NCBI GenBank assembly: GCA_944323485.1
Contig: CALUSR010000001.1
Span: forward strand, 192,437 to 256,436
Source of the DNA: Candidatus Gastranaerophilales bacterium
GTDB lineage: Bacteria; Cyanobacteriota; Vampirovibrionia; Gastranaerophilales; CAJFVJ01
Length of the DNA: 64,000 bases
Direction: 5' to 3'
This document shows positions 52,447-61,937 of this stretch, in pieces; position 1 is the first letter of the stretch; the number at the start of each line of letters is the position of its first letter. The notes under the pieces are model-generated. The model made no database searches and was not told the origin of the DNA. It worked only from the letters and a program-made list of their open reading frames with translations. Position numbers and translations under genes: made by a program.

Positions 52447-54606
52447 ATGAACTTCTTCTCAAAATTCTTTGAAAAACTACCTAAAGAAAAAATAATCAAC
52501 GGGCTTATATTTCTGCTCTCAGCTTTATTTCTTACTCTTTTGCTCTCAAGCAAATATTATATATTCCAGAGTATTATGGAAAACGGTTTGAGCAAAAGAG
52601 ATATAGTGGCTACAAAAAAAATTGAAGTTGTAGACGTCGACAAAACAGAAAAAAGGAAGCGTGATCTTGCAAAAAAAGTCGACCCTATTCTTACTCCGCT
52701 GCAAAATGACTATATACTGAACAACTACAGAAATTTAATTTCTTCAATAAAAAATTTCAGAGAAAAAGATTTATCAAAAAAAGAAAGAAATGAAGAAATA
52801 ATCAAATTCACTGATATAGCAGACTCTGACAGGGAAAAACAAGCTCTTGTATATCTTGTTAATACATCTGATTACAACTTCAATATGATTGCACATGAGG
52901 GAGAACAAACACTGAAAGAAATGCTCTCAATGAGCATATCAGAATCAGAACTCGACCACATAGACAGAATCATCAGCAGGAAAATAAATCCCTCTCTTAC
53001 TGCAAAACAAACACAGGCTGTTTTGGTTCTAATCAAACAAACAATAATTCCAAATCTGATAGAAGATGAACTTGCAACAGAGATAGCAAGAAAAAATGCG
53101 GCGAACTCTGTTAAGCCAATTGTTGTCACATTTGAACCGGGAAGCAAAATCGTTTATGAGGGAGAGGCAATATCTCCTTTGAAGAAAGATGCACTGAAAA
53201 AAGCAGGGTATAATGTCACGGAACTCAATTTCCTCGGGCTTACCGGACTGTTTGCAATAGTTTGTGTGTGTATGTTTTGTTTTCTGTTTTATCTCACGCA
53301 TTTTGACAGCAAATATGCAACACCGAGATATTCTCTGCTCACACTTCTCCTTGCTTCTTTGATGATTGGTTTTGCAATAAGCCTGCCGTTCAACGTGCCT
53401 GTTTATCTGCTGCCTTTTCCGGCATTTGCTATGTTGATTGCCATTTTTACAAATCAAAAAGTATCATTGCTTACGTCAACTCTTTTAATAATACTTATGT
53501 CAGTATCTTTTCAGTATACTCCCGAAGCAACCTTCGCATTCATAATAGAATCCCTGATATCAATTTTTGCTGTCGGCAAACTCAACTACTCAAGAAGAAT
53601 GGATTTAATCAAAATGGGATTTGAAATAAGCTTTATTGAAGTTTATGCAATCTCTGCAATTTATATATTGCACAACAACTTCTCAACAGAAGCCTTTCTC
53701 CTCGATGTAACAATGGGGGTTGTAAGCTGTTTGATAAGCGGCATTATCGTCCTCGGAATTATACCCATTCTTGAAAGTATGTTCAAAATCATTACTCCTT
53801 ACGGACTTGCAGAACTGGCCGACCACAATCAGGAACTTCTCAAAAGACTACAGTTTGAAGCCCCGGGAACATATCATCACAGCCTTATGGTGAGTAACCT
53901 TGTTGAAGCAGCTGCAGAGGCTGTCGGTGCAAATCCTATACTGGCAATGGTAGGCTCTTTTTATCACGATATAGGCAAATTGAAAAGACCTCTGTTTTTT
54001 GTAGAAAACCAATCCTATTTCAGCATAGAAAATCCTCATGAAAAACTAAATCCGAAACTGAGTAAAATGGTCATTACAGCCCACCCGAAGGACGGTCTTG
54101 AACTTGCAAAAGAATACGGTCTTCCTCAGGAAATATGGCCGTTCATAATCCAGCACCACGGAGACAGTATCGCATCATATTTTTATAATCAGGCAAAACA
54201 ACAGGAAGGTGCTGAAAATGTCACGGAAAGCCAGTTCAGATACACTTGTCCTAAACCAAATACAAAAGAAACAGCTATACTTATGCTCGCTGATGCCGTT
54301 GAATCAGCAGTAAGAAGTTTATCGAATCCCACACAGGAAGAAGTCGAAAAACTCATAGACAAAATAATTCAAGACAGACTAATGGATGGTCAGCTCTCTG
54401 AAAGCCCGCTCACTCAAAAAGATTTGAAGGTTATAGCAGCCACATTCCTGCGTATACTCAGAGGCATGCAGCATCATCGTATAAAATATCATGACAATGT
54501 CATAGAAGAATTAAATACAAAAACTCAAACACAACAGACACAAAAAACAAAACCTGTTCAGAGTATAACTATAAGCCAGAACAAAGAAGCGAAAAATAAT
54601 GATTAA
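52447..54606 (+). CDS. pgpH: 7TM-HD-domain phosphodiesterase (YqfF/PgpH-like)
   Basis: Membrane protein of 719 aa. An N-terminal helix is followed by an extracytoplasmic 7TMR-HDED domain (about 60-255). Seven TM helices (about 260-460) lead to a cytoplasmic HD domain with GTYHHSLMVSNLVEAAAEAV, GSFYHDIGKLKRP and IQHHGDS. In Firmicutes PgpH this domain hydrolyses c-di-AMP; the same activity is probable but not shown here. ATG at 52447 follows GGGAGAAAG. It overlaps ybeY by 8 bp; the pgpH-ybeY-dgkA order is conserved in many bacteria. Confidence 0.92.
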   Translation: MNFFSKFFEKLPKEKIINGLIFLLSALFLTLLLSSKYYIFQSIMENGLSKRDIVATKKIEVVDVDKTEKRKRDLAKKVDPILTPLQNDYILNNYRNLISSIKNFREKDLSKKERNEEIIKFTDIADSDREKQALVYLVNTSDYNFNMIAHEGEQTLKEMLSMSISESELDHIDRIISRKINPSLTAKQTQAVLVLIKQTIIPNLIEDELATEIARKNAANSVKPIVVTFEPGSKIVYEGEAISPLKKDALKKAGYNVTELNFLGLTGLFAIVCVCMFCFLFYLTHFDSKYATPRYSLLTLLLASLMIGFAISLPFNVPVYLLPFPAFAMLIAIFTNQKVSLLTSTLLIILMSVSFQYTPEATFAFIIESLISIFAVGKLNYSRRMDLIKMGFEISFIEVYAISAIYILHNNFSTEAFLLDVTMGVVSCLISGIIVLGIIPILESMFKIITPYGLAELADHNQELLKRLQFEAPGTYHHSLMVSNLVEAAAEAVGANPILAMVGSFYHDIGKLKRPLFFVENQSYFSIENPHEKLNPKLSKMVITAHPKDGLELAKEYGLPQEIWPFIIQHHGDSIASYFYNQAKQQEGAENVTESQFRYTCPKPNTKETAILMLADAVESAVRSLSNPTQEEVEKLIDKIIQDRLMDGQLSESPLTQKDLKVIAATFLRILRGMQHHRIKYHDNVIEELNTKTQTQQTQKTKPVQSITISQNKEAKNND

Positions 54607-55099
54607 AACAAATTTTGATGCTATAAACGAGCAAACAAACTATCAAATTAATGAAGAAAAGTTGTCAAATCTGGCAAACAATATGCTTTGTTTTCTTGAA
54701 AATGAAGGCATACTCGAACAATCATGTTTGAAAGATTATGACCTCAATAAAATTACCCTGAACGGAGATATCCTGATTTGCGGAAATAAAAAAATACATG
54801 AAATAAACAAAGAGTACAGACACAAAGACCGTCCTACAGATGTCATAACATTCGCCCTGTTTGCCGATGATGAAACTTCTTCTGACATCGACGGAGAAAT
54901 TTATCTGGGAGAAATAATCATCTCCGCAGACCAAACAAAAATTCAGGCAGATGAAAACAAAAAAACATTCGAAGAAGAACTGCATTTTCTCCTGAGTCAT
55001 GGTATATTACATTTGTTGGGTTTTGACCATCAGGATGAAGAAACCTATACTTTTATGATAAACTTACAGGATAAAATTCTGGATAATGTCAAAATATAA
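54599..55099 (+). CDS. ybeY: Endoribonuclease YbeY
   Basis: Protein of 166 aa for rRNA maturation and ribosome quality control. The metal site is HGILHLLGFDHQ (three His). Upstream RHKDRPTDVITFALF and GEIYLGEIIIS are also conserved. Overlaps its neighbours on both sides (8 and 14 bp), so it is translationally coupled. Confidence 0.95.
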   Translation: MIKTNFDAINEQTNYQINEEKLSNLANNMLCFLENEGILEQSCLKDYDLNKITLNGDILICGNKKIHEINKEYRHKDRPTDVITFALFADDETSSDIDGEIYLGEIIISADQTKIQADENKKTFEEELHFLLSHGILHLLGFDHQDEETYTFMINLQDKILDNVKI

Positions 55100-55451
55100 A
55101 GCAAAAACCGTTTTCCACAGCTTCAAATATGCTTTCCACGGCATATTTGTTGCTCTAAAATCACAGAGAAACGTCCGTATAGACTTTTTTGCAAGCCTGG
55201 CAGCTCTGTTTCTCGGATTTTATCTGCATATCTCACCGATTGAATTTTGCATAATCTTACTCGTCATCTCACTCGTGATAACGGCAGAATTTCTGAATAC
55301 CATCGTTGAATTTATAGTAGATGCCTATTTTGGTAATGAATACTCAATTCTCGCAAAAATGTCAAAAGACATCGCCGCAGGAATGGTTTTGATTAGTGCG
55401 ATTATTTCACTTATTATCGGAGGGATAATATTTCTCCCGAAAGTTCTCTAG
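55086..55451 (+). CDS. dgkA: Diacylglycerol/undecaprenol kinase
   Basis: Small integral membrane kinase of 121 aa with three TM helices. Motifs are FKYAFHGIFVALKSQRNVRI and AEFLNTIVEFIVDAYF (the E..NT..E..VD catalytic core). The gram-positive and cyanobacterial type acts on undecaprenol, and association with pgpH-ybeY supports that role here. Its stop codon overlaps the end of the convergent next gene by 4 bp. Confidence 0.92.
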   Translation: MSKYKAKTVFHSFKYAFHGIFVALKSQRNVRIDFFASLAALFLGFYLHISPIEFCIILLVISLVITAEFLNTIVEFIVDAYFGNEYSILAKMSKDIAAGMVLISAIISLIIGGIIFLPKVL

Positions 55452-56611
55452 CCAGCAGCAGCTACTGCCTCTGTTTTTTCTTTGTCAGCTTTATCTTTTG
55501 CGAGTTTCCGTTTGCGTCTTCTCATCAAGTCAACAAACGCTTCTAATCTTGTTATAAAACCTGCTCTGCCTGTTTGTTCATCCATAATCAAGGTCAAAAC
55601 AGGAATATCAACATCCTCTTTCACCGCAGGGAATATATTCTGCGACATAATCTCAGGCATGCATGTAAACGGACTGATATGAATCAAACCGTCAGTACCC
55701 TTAAAATGAGCATAACTCATATCGCTAACAGACTCAAGAGCATCACCGCCGATATCTCTCTTGAGATAAGGTCTTGCAAATTTTACTGCACGTTCAAGAT
55801 GAGTTTCTCCCTGTTTGAAGAGCTTTGGAGTAATCGCATCTCTTATCCAGCTGCTGACAGTCAAACTGCGTCTTGTCTGTACTCCCATCCTGCCGAGTTC
55901 TTTTTCGATATCCTGATTTGCAAAAGAATCAAGCACCATAAAAATCTCACCTGTTATATCAACAGTCAAAACTTCCCTGTTTGAATCAAGTTCAACTTTC
56001 TGCAAATCCTTCAAAAATTCTCTTTCGATTTTACCAAGTTCATGGATGCTCAGACAATTGAGTAATTTCTTCAGATGCCTTTCATAAATACGCTCACAAT
56101 GTCCGTGGTTAATCTCTCTTGCTCTGAAATAAGATAGTTTTTCCTGCATTCTGTCCATAATGAAAACTTTTCTTATGGTAAGAATCAAGGCTTTTATAAT
56201 TCTCAGAGGATTCTTAACCCCTGAAATCTCTGTCAAAAAGCGATACATTGCCTTGAAACCATCATACAGTTCAAGTTCTATATATTTTGTATCCCCAGGC
56301 ATCTCAGCCAAAACTGTTTTCATAAGCTTTCCATATTCACCAAGACGGCAAATACCTGGAGAGGTAATCATAACCACATAGTCAGCTCCCTCTTCTACGG
56401 CTTCAATAAAATTGCCTAAAACAAGTTTATATGGAAGACATATAGCCTCAGGGCTGTATTTTACCCCGAGAGATAAAGTTTTTTTGCTTGTATGAGGAGG
56501 CAAAAAAGCCTCAACACCAAGTGAATTCAATGCGGTTGCCCAGGCAACATAAATATCTCCCATATGAGGAAATGCTACTTTTATTTTTTTCTTTTCTTCT
56601 TTTTGACTCAA
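55448..56611 (-). CDS. Acyl-CoA dehydratase activase-related protein (COG3581/DUF2229-like)
   Basis: Protein of 387 aa related to the second half of large activase-like proteins of the 2-hydroxyacyl-CoA dehydratase system. Cysteine motifs are SPEAICLPYKLVLGNFIEA, SPGICRLGEYGKLMK and SPFTCMPEIMSQ, which may bind an iron-sulfur cluster. The core ends VLTLIMDEQTGRAGFITRLE. A basic, Ala-rich tail follows. The ASKHA-type activase that is usually fused or adjacent is not in this window. In anaerobes such proteins are suspected to be ATP-driven electron-transfer components. Reaction unknown. Confidence 0.82.
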   Translation of the reverse strand: MSQKEEKKKIKVAFPHMGDIYVAWATALNSLGVEAFLPPHTSKKTLSLGVKYSPEAICLPYKLVLGNFIEAVEEGADYVVMITSPGICRLGEYGKLMKTVLAEMPGDTKYIELELYDGFKAMYRFLTEISGVKNPLRIIKALILTIRKVFIMDRMQEKLSYFRAREINHGHCERIYERHLKKLLNCLSIHELGKIEREFLKDLQKVELDSNREVLTVDITGEIFMVLDSFANQDIEKELGRMGVQTRRSLTVSSWIRDAITPKLFKQGETHLERAVKFARPYLKRDIGGDALESVSDMSYAHFKGTDGLIHISPFTCMPEIMSQNIFPAVKEDVDIPVLTLIMDEQTGRAGFITRLEAFVDLMRRRKRKLAKDKADKEKTEAVAAAG

Positions 56612-56745
56612 TTTTTTACTTCTTTCTGTTATTATTCTATTCTTTTTATATAGCCCAACAGAATTTCAAAGTCCAGCATTTAATAAGAAAATTAACTTTA
56701 TAATAAATCTTACTACTTTCATTTACCGAAAAACTTACATCAGAA

Positions 56746-56774
56746 TTGTTTAGTAAAAAAAAATAATGTATACT
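56746..56774 (+). promoter_or_regulatory. Promoter of the HD-GYP gene
   Basis: TTGTTT, 17-bp spacer, TATACT, about 32 bp before the ATG at 56807. Confidence 0.55.
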
Positions 56775-56806
56775 TGACTCATAATGAGAAATACGGGGAA
56801 TCTTAT

Positions 56807-57757
56807 ATGCAAAAAGTTGTGCCTCTTGAATTTGTAGATAAAGAAAGCTTGGATTACAATCTGTACGATAAAATTGACAGAATCATATACAAAAAAAATA
56901 CACCCATAACTCCTGAAATTATGCTGATGCTGTTGTGTCAGGAAGTGTACAGAGAACCAATCAAACTGCCCGACGGAAATATGGAGGAACTCGTAGAAGA
57001 CGACGAACCGAAAGTAATTATCGAAAAAGCTCCCGAAATTATCCCGCAGCCTCCAAAAGTTTTCATGGAAGCAGTTATTGCAGCTGATGTCGCAAATGCG
57101 CTCGTAGGAAACTTAAAAGAAGTTCTGGACAATTTTGAAAATGAAGATGACTCTCCGAACCTTGCCGTATGCGAAGCGACAAGAGAGCTGATTGTTGATC
57201 AGGTAAAACAAAACATCACCAAAATAAAAAGCATGGAACAACTGAGAATTATAGATGAATACACCTATTCACACGCTATAAACGTTTCTCTTATGAGCAC
57301 GGCTCTTGCCATCAAACTCAGATTTTCCGAACGAGACATTCAAGACCTCGCACTTGGAGCCCTTCTGCATGACATAGGAAAAGTTAAAACACACAGAAAA
57401 AAACAAAATAATAAAGGCGGGCTAATGAGTGATAAAGAACGAAAAGAGATGTATAAATATACAATCTACGGATACGATATCATCAAAGGCTTGGATTTGC
57501 CTGAAAGAATTGCAAAAGTTGCCCTCCAACATCAGGAACGATTTGATGGCAGCGGATATATGAAAGGTCTAAAAAGAGATGAAATTTCTTTGTTTGCAAG
57601 GATTACGACAATTGCTGATAACTACGACTCTCTTGTAACTCAAAAAGCAAGCCTCCAATCAGCAAACCTCAAACAGGAAGAAGCCATAAAAATTATGATT
57701 TCAGACAGCGGTAAAATTTATGACCCGAACCTCTTATACAAATTTGTCTGGTTATAA
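56807..57757 (+). CDS. HD-GYP-type domain protein
   Basis: Protein of 316 aa. The N-terminal 120 residues are an acidic region without a receiver or TM segment. The HD-GYP domain is at about 140-316 with His156 in TYSHAINVSLMS, HDIGK (188-192) and a second His-rich motif reading QHQERFDGSGYM. Canonical enzymes read HHExxDGxGYP; here the first His is Gln and the Pro is Met. It could still be a c-di-GMP phosphodiesterase, or a variant with another nucleotide or a binding-only role. GGGGA precedes the ATG. Confidence 0.85.
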   Translation: MQKVVPLEFVDKESLDYNLYDKIDRIIYKKNTPITPEIMLMLLCQEVYREPIKLPDGNMEELVEDDEPKVIIEKAPEIIPQPPKVFMEAVIAADVANALVGNLKEVLDNFENEDDSPNLAVCEATRELIVDQVKQNITKIKSMEQLRIIDEYTYSHAINVSLMSTALAIKLRFSERDIQDLALGALLHDIGKVKTHRKKQNNKGGLMSDKERKEMYKYTIYGYDIIKGLDLPERIAKVALQHQERFDGSGYMKGLKRDEISLFARITTIADNYDSLVTQKASLQSANLKQEEAIKIMISDSGKIYDPNLLYKFVWL

Positions 57758-57760
57758 ATT

Positions 57761-58627
57761 TTATTTAACAGCTGATATATAAACAGAACGTGTACTTACC
57801 GTTATCTCACGACCATGAAGAGCCTTCTTCAACTCTAATAAATATCTGTCAAATACATTCTCCGGAACATATTTCAGAAATCGCTCCTTCAACGACAAAG
57901 AACCCGGACTTGGCTGTGAATTGAACCACTGAGGAACAGACTCACCATCAACAACATAAGTCGAAGAAATAATATCTTCATCAATATTTATATCAGAAAA
58001 CCCTGTTTTCTCAAGCATGCCCTTCAACTCGATTTCATCAAAATTGGTAATCGGGTCTGACTTATCATGAGTAATATCATACTCAATATCCTTGAATTTT
58101 TCATAATCAGTAATCTCTTCAGGGCGCACAAGGTCTGAATACTTCGTATTTGAACTCATAATAGGCTCAAAAAACGACAAAATACCACCGGGTTTTAATA
58201 CTCTGAAAAACTCTTTAATACATGCCTCTTTGTCCAAAATATGCACGAGAACGGATCTCATCACAATCCTATCCGCATAACAATCAGGCAAATCAAGTTT
58301 ATCAGCAGGAGAAACAAGTGTCTCAAACCCTGATTTTATACCGATTGCCTGCGCTATCTGCCTGCACTCATCAGTGCAATCACTGAATTTATCCGAAGCA
58401 ATAACAAGACCGCTGCCATGCAAAATATCATAAGCTCCAAACGCCAGAAGCCCTGTCCCCGTCCCGATATCAACAACAACATTGCCGGAGTTAAGCTTTG
58501 CATTCGCAAGAACCCTATCCCTTACAGAAAATAACCACCCGAAAGTTTGTGCTCTCTGCTCTTCGGAAAAAGATGAAAATCTTGTATTATTGAGCCAATC
58601 GGTCCAATTTTTAACAACCTGCGACAT
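57761..58627 (-). CDS. Class I SAM-dependent methyltransferase (UbiE/ArsM-like)
   Basis: Methyltransferase of 288 aa. Motif I is VVVDIGTGTGLLAFGAYD (about 51-68), then SDKFSDCTDECRQ, DRIVMRSVLVHI and EFFRVLKPGGILSFFEP, the Methyltransf_11/31 pattern. The C-terminal 100 residues are an extra domain without cysteine pairs, so arsenite methylation is unlikely. It ends 1 bp from the next gene's start, so the two form an operon. Substrate not predictable. Confidence 0.82.
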   Translation of the reverse strand: MSQVVKNWTDWLNNTRFSSFSEEQRAQTFGWLFSVRDRVLANAKLNSGNVVVDIGTGTGLLAFGAYDILHGSGLVIASDKFSDCTDECRQIAQAIGIKSGFETLVSPADKLDLPDCYADRIVMRSVLVHILDKEACIKEFFRVLKPGGILSFFEPIMSSNTKYSDLVRPEEITDYEKFKDIEYDITHDKSDPITNFDEIELKGMLEKTGFSDINIDEDIISSTYVVDGESVPQWFNSQPSPGSLSLKERFLKYVPENVFDRYLLELKKALHGREITVSTRSVYISAVK

Positions 58628-58628
58628 A

Positions 58629-59177
58629 TCAGTCTAAATAAAATACGGTAACTACTTTGTGTGTTTCCTCAGCATAACCTACAGCCTTATGCAAAGTACC
58701 GCTTGTATGCGATAAGAAGCAAATAAACTGCTGGGCATCATCAATTATCTCTCTGTTGCATATTCTGCTTGCATCAGCCAGTGTCATCATAGCTCTGTCA
58801 GAATGTTCTACAATGTTCGGAACACCAATAAGCTGGTCTTGCACATCAGACGGCTGCTGACCGATTGTCTGAGGAAGTATAACTTTCAAATTCTGAGGAT
58901 TTGCCTTCATCGAACCGCGAATAACAGCAGCATTCGTTCCGCTTGAACCTCCGCTTGTAACAATCACATTACCTTGAGAAGCAAGCGCAAATGCAAGAGT
59001 TTCTATAATCTGTTGGTGAGTAATAGGAAGATTTCTGCTGCCTATAATTGCTATTCTTTTTGATGATTTTTGTATTGTAGCAAGCTCATGTGCCAGCTGG
59101 TCGGCAGTATCAGGCACATCGTCACTTGGGACATCATCTAACGGAACCATTATGGATTTTTCTTTATCTTCAGACAT
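58629..59177 (-). CDS. DprA/Smf-like Rossmann protein (short, cyanobacterial type)
   Basis: Protein of 182 aa consisting of only the Rossmann-like part of DprA: IAIIGSRNLPITHQQIIETL, then GNVIVTSGGSSGTNAAVIRG, VILPQTIGQQ and FLSHTSGTLHKAVGYAEE. The first 38 residues are acidic. It lacks the SAM and winged-helix domains of full DprA. Similar short proteins occur in cyanobacteria under the DprA name, but LOG-like nucleotide hydrolases share the fold. Its pairing with a methyltransferase gene suggests a role outside transformation. Confidence 0.75.
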   Translation of the reverse strand: MSEDKEKSIMVPLDDVPSDDVPDTADQLAHELATIQKSSKRIAIIGSRNLPITHQQIIETLAFALASQGNVIVTSGGSSGTNAAVIRGSMKANPQNLKVILPQTIGQQPSDVQDQLIGVPNIVEHSDRAMMTLADASRICNREIIDDAQQFICFLSHTSGTLHKAVGYAEETHKVVTVFYLD

Positions 59178-59329
59178 TCATCATTTCCTATTACAAATAT
59201 AATACCCGTATCTAAAATATTATACATAATTTAAGAATTTGTCCATTACTTTCTTTGTTGATTATAATTTTTATAGTATTAATAAAGTACAAACAGAGTA
59301 AAAATTTATTAAAAATGATTACGGGAACA

Positions 59330-61810
59330 ATGGAGAATAACTTACTACAGGGATTAAACGAGGCTCAACAAGAAGCAGTCATACAACCATACGGACCTAT
59401 GCTTGTCCTAGCAGGCGCAGGCAGCGGGAAAACAAAAGTTTTGACAACACGAATTCTGAACCTGATTCAAAACGGGGTTTCTCCATATGAAATTCTTGCT
59501 GTAACCTTCACCAATAAAGCAGCAGGCGAGATGAAAGAACGTCTTGCAAAAGTTCTCGGCGACGACCTCGTCAGAAAACTCTGGGTCGGAACTTTCCACA
59601 GCATCTGCGTCAAAATCCTGAGGCAGGACATAGATAAATATAAGAGCGAAGAAAACCGTATCTGGGAGAAAAATTTTGTTATCTTCTCTCAGGATGATTC
59701 CCTCGGTTTAATAAAACAAGCCATAAAAGCAGAAAATATGGATGAAAAAATTTATCAGCCCAAAATGGTTCAAGCAACAATCAGTATGGCAAAAAACAAA
59801 GGGCAAAATGCCTGGGAATACGCTACCCGTGCAAGGGACTATCGTTCCGAACGAATATCAATGATTTTTAATCAATACGAAAAACTACTCGCCTCAAATA
59901 ACGCCCTTGACTTCGACGACCTTCTTTTGATGTGCGTAAAACTTCTCTCTGAAAACCGGGAAGTACTCGAAAAATACCACAACAGATTCAAACATATACT
60001 AGTTGATGAATACCAGGACACAAACCTCACACAGTACAGACTCATCAACACTCTGTATACAGCCAAAAAACCTGAAGAAGAACTCACGGAAAGAAGCCTC
60101 TGTGTAGTAGGTGATGTCGACCAGTCAATCTACAGCTGGCGTGGAGCGGATTACAAGATTATTCTCAACTTCCAAAAAGATTTCAGAAAATCAAAACTCA
60201 TAAAACTCGAACAAAACTACCGTTCAACGGAAACAATCCTTGAAGCGGCAAACTCAATTATCAAAAACAATATCGAACGACTTGAAAAAAATCTCTATTC
60301 AAACAAAGGAAAAGGCGAAAAAATCGGCTGCTTTGAAGCAAACAGCGAAGCGGAAGAAGCTAACTACATCTCAGCAACCATCGAAAAGATGGCAAAAGAT
60401 GACAAAAACTACAACAAATTCGCCGTCCTTTACAGAACAAATGCCCAATCAAGAGCCATAGAAGAATCGCTTATAACAAGAGGAATACCATACAAAATTA
60501 TCGGTGGTCTAAAGTTCTACGACAGAAAAGAAATTAAAGACGCCATAGCTTATCTCAAACTCGTCTACAATCCGATGGACTCCATGAGTTTGAAAAGGAT
60601 TATCAACGTTCCAAAACGTTCAATCGGTCCGACTACCATCAAAAAACTGGAAGCTCTGGCTATCGAAAAAGATACAAGCATGATTGCAATTATTCAAAAC
60701 ATCGAAGAATTTGACGATTTCTCAACAAAAACCAAAAACTCTCTCATCAACTTCTACAATGAAATCGTTCAAATCTCTCAAAAAACGGAAGAACTTCCCA
60801 TCAGCGAGCTTATAAGCTGGATGCTTGACTTCACAGGATATATAGACGAACTTAAACAAGAAGAAAACGAAGAAGAAGCAATCAACCGCCTGGAAAACCT
60901 GCAGGAATTTGTAAACGTAGCTAAAGACTTCGAAGAAAATTATCCTGACCAGGATATGGGAGAATTCTTGTCTCAGGTAGCTCTCGTCAGTGATACAGAT
61001 GATATAGATACAGACGCAAAAAGTGTAACACTAATGACCCTGCACTCTGCAAAAGGTCTTGAGTTCCCGATAGTTTTTCTCGCCGGACTAGAAGAAGGTA
61101 TATTCCCTCATTCACGCTCTCTTGAAAAACTCTCGGAAATGGAAGAAGAACGCCGGCTTATGTACGTCGGAGTAACACGGGCGGAAGAAAAATTATTCCT
61201 GTCCTATGCAAAAAGAAGACAAATGTGGGGGGAATACAGATATTATTCTCCAAGCAGATTTCTGAACGAAATTCCTCAAAATTTGCTCGATAGAAAAATA
61301 TCACAATCTTCACACTCTCAATCATCAAACACTTTCCACTCCGCAGTGAAAACTCTCCGCACAACTCCGTTACGAACCATGCCGGTCGAAGAAAAAATAG
61401 ACTACTCAAAAGGTTTCGGCAGAAATTTTGTTGCTCCTCAACTCATAAAAAAACAATCTCTTTCGACAAATACACAGGAGAAAAAAACTACAAAAATTAA
61501 TAATTCAATAAATACTCTCGCCGATGCAAAAGCCATGGTTGAAAAAATTAAACAATCAAAGCTTAAAGAACAACAAAGCAAGGTTGAATACACATCAGAA
61601 ACTCCTAAAAAACAAGAAACACCAAAAGAAACCGAACATACAAACAAAAATTTCCTCAAAGAAGGAGATAAAGTCTTTCACCAAAAATTCGGAGAAGGAG
61701 AAATAGAGCAAATTTTCAACGTCAGCAACTCAACCATGTATATGGTAAATTTTAAAGACTCAGGGAAAAAAGCAATGGACGCAAGTTTCGCCAAATTAAT
61801 CAAACTGTAA
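59330..61810 (+). CDS. pcrA: PcrA/UvrD-type DNA helicase
   Basis: SF1A helicase of 826 aa. Walker A is LAGAGSGKTKVLTTRIL (28 onward), followed by TFTNKAAGEMKERL, HSICVKILR, LVDEYQDTNLTQYRLI, VGDVDQSIYSWRGAD, TLHSAKGLEFPIVFLAG and YVGVTRAEEKLFLSYA. The final 55 residues (EGDKVFHQKFGEGEIEQIF) form the Tudor-like module of PcrA that contacts RNA polymerase. The start at 59330 is chosen by similarity to PcrA starts; the frame extends 25 codons upstream without a ribosome site. A poorly conserved basic linker precedes the tail. Confidence 0.95.
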   Translation: MENNLLQGLNEAQQEAVIQPYGPMLVLAGAGSGKTKVLTTRILNLIQNGVSPYEILAVTFTNKAAGEMKERLAKVLGDDLVRKLWVGTFHSICVKILRQDIDKYKSEENRIWEKNFVIFSQDDSLGLIKQAIKAENMDEKIYQPKMVQATISMAKNKGQNAWEYATRARDYRSERISMIFNQYEKLLASNNALDFDDLLLMCVKLLSENREVLEKYHNRFKHILVDEYQDTNLTQYRLINTLYTAKKPEEELTERSLCVVGDVDQSIYSWRGADYKIILNFQKDFRKSKLIKLEQNYRSTETILEAANSIIKNNIERLEKNLYSNKGKGEKIGCFEANSEAEEANYISATIEKMAKDDKNYNKFAVLYRTNAQSRAIEESLITRGIPYKIIGGLKFYDRKEIKDAIAYLKLVYNPMDSMSLKRIINVPKRSIGPTTIKKLEALAIEKDTSMIAIIQNIEEFDDFSTKTKNSLINFYNEIVQISQKTEELPISELISWMLDFTGYIDELKQEENEEEAINRLENLQEFVNVAKDFEENYPDQDMGEFLSQVALVSDTDDIDTDAKSVTLMTLHSAKGLEFPIVFLAGLEEGIFPHSRSLEKLSEMEEERRLMYVGVTRAEEKLFLSYAKRRQMWGEYRYYSPSRFLNEIPQNLLDRKISQSSHSQSSNTFHSAVKTLRTTPLRTMPVEEKIDYSKGFGRNFVAPQLIKKQSLSTNTQEKKTTKINNSINTLADAKAMVEKIKQSKLKEQQSKVEYTSETPKKQETPKETEHTNKNFLKEGDKVFHQKFGEGEIEQIFNVSNSTMYMVNFKDSGKKAMDASFAKLIKL

Positions 61811-61889
61811 AATACACCCATAAAATTATAAAAACAATGGTAAATTTTTGTATCAAACGATATATAAAACACTAAAAAGATAAATATAT

Positions 61890-61912
61890 TTATACTTTAA
61901 TCAAAAGTATAA
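61890..61912. repeat. Perfect 9-bp inverted repeat upstream of the last gene
   Basis: TTATACTTT and AAAGTATAA around AATCA, 26 bp before the ATG at 61938. No T-run, so an operator is more likely than a terminator. Confidence 0.4.
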
Positions 61913-61937
61913 GATACTTCTTTAGGAAAAATCTGAA

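Noticed and set aside
53029-53457. Minus-strand frame of 142 codons inside pgpH
   Set aside because: Opposite a clear conserved membrane protein; composition is that of an antisense shadow.
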